This document shows positions 1 through 9,263 of a stretch of DNA of 64,000 bases, piece by piece. The notes below the pieces were generated by a model that was not told where the DNA came from, searched no databases, and worked only from the letters and a program-made list of their open reading frames with translations. Positions within the stretch are counted from its first letter, which is position 1; each line of letters opens with the position of its first letter. This DNA comes from CADEEN01 sp963706685 (GTDB lineage: Bacteria; Pseudomonadota; Gammaproteobacteria; Burkholderiales; Burkholderiaceae_C). Location of the stretch: assembly GCA_963706685.1 (NCBI GenBank), contig CAVPMY010000009.1:1-64000 (forward strand), given 5' to 3'. Both the position numbers and the translations under genes were made by a program.

Positions 1-2539
1 GAGCCGGTGGCCTGGAGATTATTCCACCGTGTTCGGCCCAGCGGAATCGTAATGATTGCCGAGGATCGCTCGCGTGTCGCTCGAAAAACTTGCTCTTGAA
101 TCGAATCGTAAATGCGGCGTCGCATCTCAGAACCAGGAACCTCACCCTGCAACTTTGCCACGTCCCACTTGGCTTGTCGATAGGTGCGATTTACCAAATG
201 ACTCACTCGTCGATCCGTTGTTTCATGGAACATGGTCCGCATTTCGTCGTCATGATCGAGATGCCCGATCAATTCTTCCGGAAAACTGCCAGCGTGTTGT
301 CCGATGAATCGAAGTGCGTCGAACACATCGAAATCCTGTTCGCCCCAGCCTTGAAAAGTTGGGTCGTGCATCCCCACAGCCACCAATTCCCGTCGCGATG
401 CAACAAAGGTTCCACCGACTCCGTGACTTGTGGAAAGCCGTCGCAAAAACCGTCCGGGAAAAAGCCGCCGGCGAATTTCTTGTGCGAAATTGTCAGCCAC
501 CACGATATCGGCATCGATCACACAGACCCAGGGCGTCGTGGCACCCGAGATTGCCGCGTTTTTCGCTTCGCTACGGTCGAAGACGGTACGGCCATGAACA
601 TTCACGACGGTCACTTGCTGCGGCGAAAAGTTCTCGCGAATCCACCGACCGGACTGATCGGGGCAACTGAAATCGGCGACCACGACATGGCAGCCCGGTT
701 GTGACACAAGCCGCGGAAGCGTCTGTCTCAGATGAGACAGACGTCCCATACAGGTCGTCGTAAAGGTGATGTCTGGTTGGGCCACATCGATCAGCCGCGG
801 GCCGCTGATCGGCGTCAACGTCGGTTCGATGCAGGGCGACAGCCGTACTTCATCGCCCAGGTCGGACACTGTCGACCAATGCCGGCTTGCTTGCTTCAGA
901 GAATCGGTCCTGCAAGGCACGAATGGTCCATGTTTGACGATCGTCTTCTCCTAAAGAAACTTGATCCAAAATCTGCTGGATGATTGGATCGCTGGCTCGC
1001 CATTTCTCGCTGTGATTGGCCAAAGGTGAAGCCAGCAATCGATCCGCCGTTCCCAGTTCCCCCGATCCTGCAACGAGCGGGTCATCCAGACTGACCCACG
1101 CAGAGGGGTAGCGGTCGAACATCTGGCAGATCGACGGCACCGGTTCGGCGGGAGTTTCGCCGGGCGACACGGAGACGCTTGAGACGCGAGGAACGTTGTA
1201 CTGCTGAAGCATCAGGCTGCGTTGCTCTGAACCACAGTCGTTCCATGCGGGCGATGATTTGTGGCCAGGCATAGTTCGCTCTGGCGTGATTGTAACCCTG
1301 CTCGGCCAAGTGGTTGCGCCGCTCAATCGAACAGAGCAATTGTTCCATCGCTTCGCAGGCGAAGCCGCTGGTCGATACGCTGATCGTTTGTCCGATGGCG
1401 GCCAGAAAATGATCGTAGGACAGGCGACCTTCGTGCAATTCCAGCAATGCTTGTTCGCCCGCGCGGCGGACCATTGTCGTCGGCACGAGCAATCCCGTTC
1501 GTTCATGCTGGATCGATTCACGATACCCGTTCCAATCCGATGCGATCACCGGCAACTTGCGGCTCATGGCTTCCACGACCGTCAATCCAAATGTTTCTTG
1601 GATGCTATCGGCAAGCGACACGAACACATCGGCGGCGGCCCAAATCGAATCACGCCATTGAGGATCCATCGCATCGACGTGAACGAGATTCACGTCCGGG
1701 GCAACGCGTGCTGCTTCGCTCTGGAAGGCTTGTTCAATCGCCGGGGATGCGTACCAACCGGCCAAGATCAACACAACGGCCCGACCATTTCGCTCTGCAG
1801 CACGCTGGCAGGCGGCGTACATCGGTAAAGGATTGCTTTTGGCGTGATGCGAAAGCCGACCGACAAACAGTACGACATCAGCGTCGTCAGGGATCACAAG
1901 CCTGTCGGGGCTGTCTTTCGTTCGTCGCGTGTCGCCGGTCGATGACGCTCACAATCGATGCCTAGTGGAATCGTTTCCAGCTGGAGTCTCCGCGTCGTTC
2001 GCTTTCCCCATCAACGCACCATAATGGTCGATCAACACGTGCGCGGTGTGGGCGACGGATTCGCTCGTACAAACAAGCCGGTCGAAATTCGCACTGGAGC
2101 CAGTACATCGAATCGTGGCGACGGCTTGTGCCGAACAAAGTGCGTGAGTCACCCCACCGATTGCTAATGTATTGGGCGCGTAGCGATTTCGCGTCCACAC
2201 CATCGAGGCCGTTGGCGGCTGCGGCTCCCAGAGACTACGTCGGCTCGACTTTTTCATCCACTTTACGAGCGACGCCTGGGGAGTGATCACCGCCTGCTTA
2301 TCCGACGGGAGTTGGGTTTTCAGCAGCGAGCGAAGCGACTGCGAGTCGCCATCGCCGTCAACAAGGAATTGAATCTTCTTTTCACTTCCGTAGCGAAGCA
2401 ACGCCGAAAGCATCTCGGCATTGGCGACTTGTCGCCCGACCAGTCCCCGCGGTATTCCAGCACGCGCCGCCGGACTCGGCACGACCTTGGTCGTTTCGCC
2501 AAAATATTGCTGGCGATAGTGGATCGCAATTTCAGTCAT
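1..2539 (-). CDS. GT4-GT2 fusion glycosyltransferase, partial and frameshifted (planctomycete-like)
   Basis: A large glycosyltransferase whose 3' end lies outside the window. Translation starts at 2539 (MTEIAIHYRQ). The N-terminal part is a GT-B family 4 domain, with LFVGRLSHHAKSNP near 1870 and the EX7E-type motif ETFGLTVVEAM near 1590. Below about 760 a second, GT2-like domain follows: ITFTTTCMGRL, a DxD-type DADIV, and GWGEQDFD, which resembles the galactosyltransferase C-terminal motif. The frame changes near 1955, 1900, 1205 and 905, and homology-like text continues in another frame each time, so this is one gene with indels rather than several short ones. It probably builds surface polysaccharide or glycosylates proteins; the acceptor is unknown. 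It is divergent from the glycosyltransferase at 2682. The frameshifts are probably sequencing errors. Confidence 0.72.
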
Positions 2540-2681
2540 GTGATTCGATTTTTCGAGCGTCCAAATCCTCGCAGTTGCCCCCCACGCGACAGCATCCAAT
2601 GTATCCTGTCAGCTGGCGCGAGCGGTAAGGCGATTGCCGACAACAATTGTCGAACCAGAATCCTGATGACTCCGATTGGCA

Positions 2682-3877
2682 ATGCACGTCCTTTTCACGC
2701 ACCAAAACTTTCCCGGCTCAATTCGGCCAAATCGCAGGTCATCTCATCCAGCATCACGGATGGCAATGCACGTTTGCGTCCAGGCATGGCGGAGACTTTG
2801 ACGGGATCGGTCGAATTCGCTATGAACCCGAGGAGGTGCCAGCAAGAGACGAACTTCTGCAGCCGCACGTTCGAGAACCAAGTCTGGCACTCAACGGCTC
2901 TGTTCAACGCATTGCGAAATCGCCCCGACATTCAACCGGACTTGATCGTTGGCCACAGCGGAATGGTTTCCACAGTGTACTTACGTGAGTTGTATGACGC
3001 ACCCATCGTCAACTACTTTGAATTTTTCTATCGCACGCGCGATAGCGACATCGACTTTCGCAAAGATCTACCTGAAAACGATGACGCCCTCGCTGCTGAG
3101 AGCGAGGACACGAAATGCGATGTTGTTGCTCGATCTCGAGAATTGTGACGCGGCGTATTCACCGACGGATTTCCAGCGGTCTCGAGCCGCCCAGCGAATA
3201 CCAACCGAAAATCCGCACCATTTTCGATGGCATCGATACGGAGTTCTGGCGTCCCGTTCGACCAACCGGCTCGAAGAGTGGGCGAGATTGAGATTCCCGA
3301 GGGCCACCGAGTGCTGACCTACGTGAGCCGGGGAATGGAATCGATGCGTGGCTTCGATATCTTCATGCGAGTGGCTGACAGAATCTGCCAACAACGTTCG
3401 GACGTCACGGTCCTGGTGGTCGGCGAAGACCGCATCGCATACGGGGGCGACGCGAGATTTACCGAGGGAAAGACGTTCAAAGACTGGTTTCTCGATCGCA
3501 ATCCGATCGATCTATCACGCATCCATTTCCTGGGACGAGTGCCCCCGAAACAGCTGGTCATATTTTTTCGCTCAGTGACTGTCATGTATACCTAACAGTC
3601 CCATTCACTCTGAGTTGGTCCTTGTTCAATGCGCTTGAGCTGCGGTGGCTTGGCCGTCGGAAGTGACACGGTGCCGGTGAGCTGATCCATGACAAGAACG
3701 GCTTTCTCCTTGACTTCTTTGACGTCGACGCCTGGGTAAATCGTGTCCTGGCGGTGCTGGATGATCCGCCGTCGTTTGATCCGATTCGAGACGCGGAACA
3801 CGATCACCGATTCCTATAGCCTTCCGAAGTGTTTGGACCAAATGCTTGAGTTGTATCGCGAAATCGGCGTCGGGTGA
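2682..3877 (+). CDS. Family 4 glycosyltransferase, frameshifted (planctomycete-like)
   Basis: The gene starts at ATG 2682 (MHVLFTHQNFPAQFG) and can be followed through several frames to TGA 3875-3877. Recognisable blocks are LIVGHSGMVSTVYLRELYDA (about 2945), YFEFFYRTRDSDIDF (about 3018), NAMLLLDLENCDA (about 3115), VTYVSRG type text (about 3315), VLVVGEDRIAYGGDA (about 3412) and HFLGRVPPKQL (about 3525). The end reads VYLTVPFTLSWSLFNAL and LLDFFDVDAW. This is a GT-B sugar-nucleotide glycosyltransferase of the kind found beside polysaccharide genes. The frame breaks at roughly 2706, 2840, 3085, 3190, 3590, 3650 and 3800. The first break falls in a TTTCCC run, as expected for homopolymer miscalls. 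The donor and acceptor sugars cannot be read from the sequence. Confidence 0.7.
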
Positions 3878-4085
3878 CGAAACCGGAAGCTTCATCATCC
3901 ACCGGCGAACGTCTTGGCTTTGGCGTCGATCGTTGGTTTCAAATTGGTGAACGGCTATTCTCCGAAGCACTCGTACCGCGCGAGATCATGAGGGTCTGCT
4001 GTTTTCATGGTTGGCAAAAACCCAAAGGATCGCCTGATTCATGATCCCGTAGCGTCATGGGGATTCGCCAATCTCAAAACATCGC

Positions 4086-6803
4086 TCAGAGTGAATCGTC
4101 GATCGAATCGAGAATTTCACCATCCTTTAATTTAATCTTGTCGTCGTCCCCGTCCTCATCGTCGAGTTCTGCAAAGTACCAATCAATTCCTTGGTCGCCC
4201 TTCAACTTGTCTTTGTCGACATCACCCCAGACGGTGGCGTCGTCGCCCGAGCTGACCAAGCGGACTTCTGTATCCGAGCTTGCCGTTCCGACTCCGTTGC
4301 GCAGATTCTCAACACGATCTTCGAAGGGCCGATCGGCTCCCCATTCCGCCATGATCAACTGCAAGCTGTCAGCGAAATTGTCGTAGGCGGTTCTTCCGGC
4401 GATTAGGAGATCGTCGTCATCGCCGCCTTTCAGGTCATCCTTGCCGTCGCCACCGATTAGCACGTCGCGACCATCATCGCCGTGAAGCTTGTCGTCCCCG
4501 TCACCACCGCTGAGGACATCATTTCCGCCCTTGCCCTTGAGGTGATCATTTCCGTCACCGCCGAGCAGCAGATCCGGGCCATTGCCACCGGTCAGATGGT
4601 CCTTTCCGCCATCGCCTTCCAGCGTCGCAAGGTCGTACCAGGAGTCGACAGCACCATCGGACCCGCCGTCACTGCCTGCTTTGATCGTTGCATGGTCGTC
4701 GCCTGCACCGAGCACGATCCGAACAGATTGGATGTCATCTGGATTGAATAAGAACTTATCGGAGCCTCCATCCGACGCCATCGGATGAACAGTCCGATCC
4801 ACCGTTGCTGCCTGCGAAGTGCAACTTTGCCTTCACTTCAACCTGCGGCTGATCCGGACCTCCATCACTTCCTGACCCAACCAACTTCACATCAACCTTG
4901 TCTTTTCCCGACGTGCCGACAATCTGCAGCTGGTCTGTGTTGGGATCAAGTCGCACACCGCTGACCAGATCTCGGTTGACGAATGACTCACCACTCCCGT
5001 GTCGTCATCGATCACCGTGACCGTGACGGTAAAGATGCCTCCGGTCGCATATTGATGATTGGCCGCGAACTCGCGCGGATCACCCGGGACGTAATCAAGT
5101 TCAATGCGATCTTCGGCCGCGTTGGCCGCTTCGTCATCGATCTCGCCCCAATCAATGATCACCGTATGCGAATCCAGCACACCTGGGTCGTAAGCTGCCC
5201 TGGATTGCCAGCGTGTCGTCCGGTGTCGCTTTACTTGATCGAGATCCAAGATCGAGCGGGTCGACCGTCAACTTGATGCCACGTTATCCACCTGAACAGT
5301 CACTTGGCCCGCATTCGTTCCCGTGTCGTCACCCACCGTGTCCCCATCAGATGCGATCACGCGGATCGTGTACTCGTTCGATGGATCGTCGCCGGGATCA
5401 TCATCCAAATACGAATGCGTGATCGCGAACTCGCGGGTCATCGGATCCCAAGTCACGTTGTCAGGCGGATCACTCAGGTCGATCGATTCGACGTTGGACG
5501 GCGAGGCCGCATGCCCCCAATGGATGTCCAGAGTGAAGGTGTCGATCGAACTCGGGGTCAAAGATAGATCCGCGAAGCGTGGCTGCACCTCCTTCTTTGA
5601 GTACCGACCACGGGATTGAGCGTAAGGACCGGATCAACGTTTTCGACGGATACGGGAAATTCCATCGTTTGGCTGCTGCCGTCATCGTCATCCAACACGG
5701 TAACGGAGACCGTAAAATCTCCCGCATCGACGTAGCGGTGACTGACCACAAAGGACCCGATCGTGTCCATGTCTGCTGAACCCGGTGAATCGATCGTGGC
5801 CACACTCCTGGACGTTTTGCCGTCACCCCAGTCGATCAAGTATTCAATCGATTCCGCAGTTTCGCCGCCGGTGTTGAAAGGATTGTCAAAGCCGGGATCG
5901 GAGAAAACGCCGCTGACAACTGAGTCACCTTCAAGAATCATGATCGAGTCGATTGACGCTGTCGTCAGCTCAGGATCAACGTTTTTGACCGTGATTGGGA
6001 ATGACTGCTCGACGAAATCAAGCCCCACGGTTCCGCCGCTCAGATCGCCGCCCATGTCATCGTCAGCCGTTCTTGACGTTGTACACACCGTTGTCGGCGT
6101 AGGTGTGAGAATCGCCAAAGATGCCTGTGGTCGGCTGGCCATCGATGCCCGCCAACAAGCCCGTGACAGGTGCGGTGCCGTCACCCCAGTCGATCAGGTA
6201 TTCAAACCTTTCCTCGGTCTCACCACCAACGTTGAGGGGGTTTTCAAAACCGGGGATCGCTGAAATCGGCACTGATAACGATCGAGCCGCTCTCGTCAAT
6301 TTCACTGAGATCCGGCGTTGCGTTGAGTGTCGGAACGACGTTGTCAACATTCACCACCAACGTTTGCTCGACGTAGTCGATACCGGATACACCCGCGTCG
6401 AAGTCGCCGCTCATGTCATCATCGGCAACTCGGACCGTGACCGTGTACTGACCGTTGTCCGCGTAGACGTGGCTGCCATGAACAGCCCACAAACCGTTGG
6501 ACTCAACGATCACACCGTCGTCAATCGATGTGCCATCACCCCAATCCACTTGCTCGGCGGTATGCGTATCGACCGTCCCAGCATCCGAGAAGGTGGCGAC
6601 ATCAAACGATACCGTTGTTCCCTCGAAGGTCGTTTGATTTTCTGCGGGCGTCACGACCGGAGGCAAATTGTTCGCGAAAAGTATCAGGTCGGTCGAACCG
6701 ACCAGATCGGTCGAATCTGATGCGACGATGCGGACCGCAAACACGCCGTCGTCATTTGGCGTGACAGTAACGTCGGCGGTGTGGGGGCCGGTTGGCACGA
6801 CTT
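4086..6803 (-). CDS. PKD-repeat surface protein with C-terminal RTX calcium-binding repeats, 5'-truncated and frameshifted
   Basis: This is the C-terminal part of a very large secreted or surface protein, read on the minus strand from the contig join to a stop at 4086. From about 6800 to 4960 it carries PKD-type beta-sandwich repeats with the recurring cores IDWGDG or VDWGDG and YTVTVRVADDD. From about 4640 to 4400 it carries RTX nonapeptides (GGDGNDHLKGKGGND and similar), which bind calcium and usually mark type I export. The acidic tail ends DSIDDSL. Planctomycetes commonly encode such proteins as adhesins or wall components. The frame shifts near 6255, 6070, 5590, 5260, 4960 and 4790, while the repeat pattern continues across each break. 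The 5' end is lost at the chimeric join, so any signal peptide is not visible. Confidence 0.75.
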
Positions 6804-6804
6804 T
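6799..6804. other. Probable chimeric contig junction (Planctomycetota | Burkholderiales)
   Basis: To the left, minus-strand PKD-repeat coding runs up to about 6800. To the right, a minus-strand luciferase-like monooxygenase reads normally from 7046 down to about 6804 (AAITQQVR) and then turns into unrelated residues. Both genes are truncated at the same point. GC content, codon use, taxonomic flavour and frameshift density all change here. No insertion sequence, tRNA, integrase or repeat is visible at the join. Confidence 0.8.
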
Positions 6805-7046
6805 CGCACCTGCTGCGTGATGGCAGCCAGCGCCGATGCCATCACCGAAGGGTTGGGCGACAGCCCGCCGAAGGCGTGGAAGTGACGCTCAGGCACCCAC
6901 AGCGCCGCGAAGCCATGGCTGTCGGCGAAGCGCGCGCTGTCGAACAACAGGCGCCGCTGCGCAGCGGCAGCGGGGCCGCCTTCGTCGCTGGCAAAGTAGT
7001 ACAGGCTGAAGGCCAGGGGTCGGTTGCTGTCGGGGGTGTCCAGCAT
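6804..7046 (-). CDS. Luciferase-like FMN-dependent monooxygenase, N-terminal fragment
   Basis: About 80 residues starting MLDTPDSNRPLAFSLYYFA and containing DSARFADSHGFAALWVPERH and FGGLSPNPSVMASALAAIT. This is the N-terminus of the MupA/Atu3671 type of bacterial luciferase-like flavin monooxygenases, which often accompany non-ribosomal peptide or polyketide genes. Full-length members have more than 300 residues. Here the protein is cut at the contig join, before the catalytic barrel is complete. An upstream in-frame ATG at 7091 is possible, but 7046 begins the recognisable family sequence. The rest of its gene cluster, if any, is missing from this assembly. Confidence 0.65.
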
Positions 7047-7244
7047 GGTGGCGCCAAGTGGCGGCTCGGGAGAGCCGATGCCGCATTGCAATGCGCCCGG
7101 CGCGGCCTGGGATTGATGCAGGTTAAATCCCTGCGAAGCAGCCCTCCCGGATCGCTGTAGGGCGTGCCGGATTGCACGTTGTGACGCCTCAGGCCGGTGC
7201 AGCTGCGGGCGGGTCCTCGGGCAACTCGAGCGCCTCGCCCATCT

Positions 7245-7592
7245 TCATTGCGCGACCACGTCCGACTGGGTCACCATGCCGACCAGCTTGCCGCCCTCAC
7301 CGACCACCGGAATGTGGCGGTGCCCGCTGCTGGCGAACAGGTGCACGAGGTCCGACAAGGTGCGGTGCTCGCGCGTCACGCGCACCCGGCGCGTCATGAT
7401 CTGGCCGACGACCTCGGGCCGGTCGCCCGGCGCGCGTGCTGCGCCTTCGCCGAGCGCCTGCGTCGGCGCCCTGTCCAGAAAGTCGGTCAGTGCGGCGATG
7501 CCGACGACGTTGCGTGCGCCATCGACCACCGGCAGCGTCTTCACACGCCAGGCGAATCGGCTGGGGTCGGCAGAGCTCGGTGGTGACTCCAT
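7245..7592 (-). CDS. CBS-domain protein, probable C-terminal remnant
   Basis: A reading frame of about 115 codons ending in a CBS-domain pair. The second half of one CBS motif (RVKTLPVVDGARNVVGIAAL) is followed by a complete one (VGQIMTRRVRVTREHRTLSDL through HRHIPVVGEGGKLVGMVTQSD). This is the layout of the tail of HPP-family membrane proteins or of stand-alone CBS regulators, which bind adenosyl ligands. The start of the first CBS motif and any membrane domain are missing; upstream residues are low-complexity and unlike the family. ATG 7592 is the nearest start. The gene may be truncated, may have lost its frame near 7580, or may mark a second assembly fault. It is divergent from serB. Confidence 0.5.
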   Translation of the reverse strand: MESPPSSADPSRFAWRVKTLPVVDGARNVVGIAALTDFLDRAPTQALGEGAARAPGDRPEVVGQIMTRRVRVTREHRTLSDLVHLFASSGHRHIPVVGEGGKLVGMVTQSDVVAQ

Positions 7593-7716
7593 GGCAGCGT
7601 CGCTGGGGTTGCGCGGGCCCCGTATCGACGCGAGGTCGGTCGCCGTTCTTGGGGGGCCGCGGGAGCTGGCTGTGCGGGCCCGGGATAATGCACCGTCAAC
7701 TTGCTTCGACCGCACC

Positions 7717-8430
7717 GTGCCGCTGATCCAACACTCCCCCGGCCTGTCGCTTCGCGACGACGTCGCGCCGACGGAACTCTCGCGCTTTCGTCTGATCGCT
7801 TTCGACATGGATTCGACGTTGATCAACATCGAATGCGTCGATGAAATCGCCGCTGCGGCTGGTCGCAAGGCCGAGGTGGCGGCGATCACCGAAGCGGCGA
7901 TGCGCGGCGAGATCGACGACTACAAGGAAAGCCTGCGCCAGCGTGTCGCCCTGCTCGAGGGCGTGCCGGTGGGCGCACTGGAGACGGTGTATCGCGAGCG
8001 GCTGCGCCTCAATCCCGGTGCGCAGACGCTGGTGCAAGCCTGCCAGTGCGCGGGCCTGACGACGCTGCTGGTCTCGGGCGGCTTCACCTTCTTCAGCGAC
8101 CGCATCCGCGACCGGCTGAACCTCGACTACACGCGCAGCAACGAGCTCGGCGTGGCCGACGGCAAGCTCACCGGCCGCATGGTCGATCAGCTCTGGGGCG
8201 ACATCTGCGACGGCGCCGAAAAACGGCGCATGCTGCTCGAAACCTGCGCGCGCATCGGCTGCATGCCCAGCGATGCGATCGCGATCGGCGACGGCGCGAA
8301 CGATTTGCCGATGATGGCCGAGGCCGGCCTGTCGGTGGCCTACCACGCCAAGCCCAAGGTGCGCGAGCAGGCGATGGTGTCGATCGAATCCGGCGGCCTC
8401 GATCGGCTGCTCGAAGTGGTTCAGCCCTGA
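7717..8430 (+). CDS. serB: Phosphoserine phosphatase
   Basis: A HAD-superfamily phosphatase of 237 residues that removes phosphate from O-phosphoserine in the last step of serine synthesis. Motif I is FDMDSTL at residues 29-35, with nucleophile D30 and D32. Motif II is LVSGGF at about 118-123, and the conserved lysine lies in AEKRRML near 169. Motif IV is GDGANDLPM at 191-199. I chose GTG 7717 because it gives the usual short N-terminus; the frame is open further upstream, but that part antisenses the CBS gene and does not look like SerB. Its stop codon overlaps the ATG of the next gene by one base, suggesting translational coupling. Confidence 0.92.
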   Translation: MPLIQHSPGLSLRDDVAPTELSRFRLIAFDMDSTLINIECVDEIAAAAGRKAEVAAITEAAMRGEIDDYKESLRQRVALLEGVPVGALETVYRERLRLNPGAQTLVQACQCAGLTTLLVSGGFTFFSDRIRDRLNLDYTRSNELGVADGKLTGRMVDQLWGDICDGAEKRRMLLETCARIGCMPSDAIAIGDGANDLPMMAEAGLSVAYHAKPKVREQAMVSIESGGLDRLLEVVQP

Positions 8431-9245
8431 TGAGGGTGTTGCGCGCAACGGCGCTCGCGCTGCTGGTTCTCACGGCAACCGGCACGGCCCGTGCGCAGGA
8501 CGCCGACGGCAACGGTGCCCCGCCCGTGGCCACGACACAAGCCGTGGCCGACCTGTGCCGCATGGCGCGCCGCGGCGACGCGCAATCGCAATACGAACTG
8601 GCCTGGATATTCACCCATGCCCGCGCCGAAGAACGCCGCGACGACTGGGCGCACTACCTGTTCTTCGCCGCTGCGAGCAATGGCCACGCCGATGCACGCA
8701 AGGTCATGCTGTCGGTCACCTGGCCCGCCGCCGAGGTGCCCGATTGCCTGCAGCGTGCCTCGGCCACGGCCAGCACCGAGGCCAGCGTGTCGGTCAAGGC
8801 GCCGCCTTACATCGAGCGCCTTGTTCACCAGCTCGCGCCGCAGTTCAAGGTCAACCCCAAGCTGGCCTTGGCGATCATCTCGGTCGAGTCCAATTTCGAC
8901 AGCGTGGCCTTGTCGAACAAGAACGCCAAGGGTTTGATGCAGCTCATTCCCGCCACCGCCCAGCGCTTCGGCGTGCGCAACGCGTACGACCCGCAACAAA
9001 ACATCCGCGGCGGCATGGCCTACCTGCGCTGGCTGCTGGCCTACTACCAGGGTGACGTTCGCCTCGTCGCCGCCGCCTACAACGCCGGCGAAGGCGCTGT
9101 CGACCGCCACCGCGGCGTACCGCCGTTTGCAGAAACCCAGGACTACGTGCGGCGCGTCATCGAGCGTTTCGGCAATGCGCCGCATCCCTTCGACGCGCAG
9201 GTCACGCTGCCGTCGCCGAACCTGGCGGCGATCAAACAGCGCTGA
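8430..9245 (+). CDS. Lytic transglycosylase (SLT domain) with Sel1-like repeats
   Basis: A periplasmic murein-cleaving enzyme of 271 residues. A signal peptide (MRVLRATALALLVLTATGTARA) occupies residues 1-22. Sel1/TPR-like text (ARRGDAQSQYELAWIF) spans about 45-95. The C-terminal SLT domain has ISVESNF with catalytic glutamate E153, GLMQLIPATA at 168-177 and AYNAGEGAV at 216-224. These match family 1 lytic transglycosylases, which cut the MurNAc-GlcNAc bond to form 1,6-anhydro ends during wall turnover. It starts inside the serB stop codon (TGATG) and ends 18 bases from the convergent S9 peptidase gene. Confidence 0.88.
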   Translation: MRVLRATALALLVLTATGTARAQDADGNGAPPVATTQAVADLCRMARRGDAQSQYELAWIFTHARAEERRDDWAHYLFFAAASNGHADARKVMLSVTWPAAEVPDCLQRASATASTEASVSVKAPPYIERLVHQLAPQFKVNPKLALAIISVESNFDSVALSNKNAKGLMQLIPATAQRFGVRNAYDPQQNIRGGMAYLRWLLAYYQGDVRLVAAAYNAGEGAVDRHRGVPPFAETQDYVRRVIERFGNAPHPFDAQVTLPSPNLAAIKQR

Positions 9246-9263
9246 TGGCCGTGGCGCGACACA

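Noticed and set aside
3878..4085. Possible small gene between the glycosyltransferase and the PKD protein
   Set aside because: Only short frames without family-like sequence; it appears to be non-coding space between convergent genes.
1..6800. Real horizontal transfer of a planctomycete segment
   Set aside because: No mobile genes, no direct repeats, genes cut on both sides of the join and a different error rate. A chimeric assembly explains all of these.
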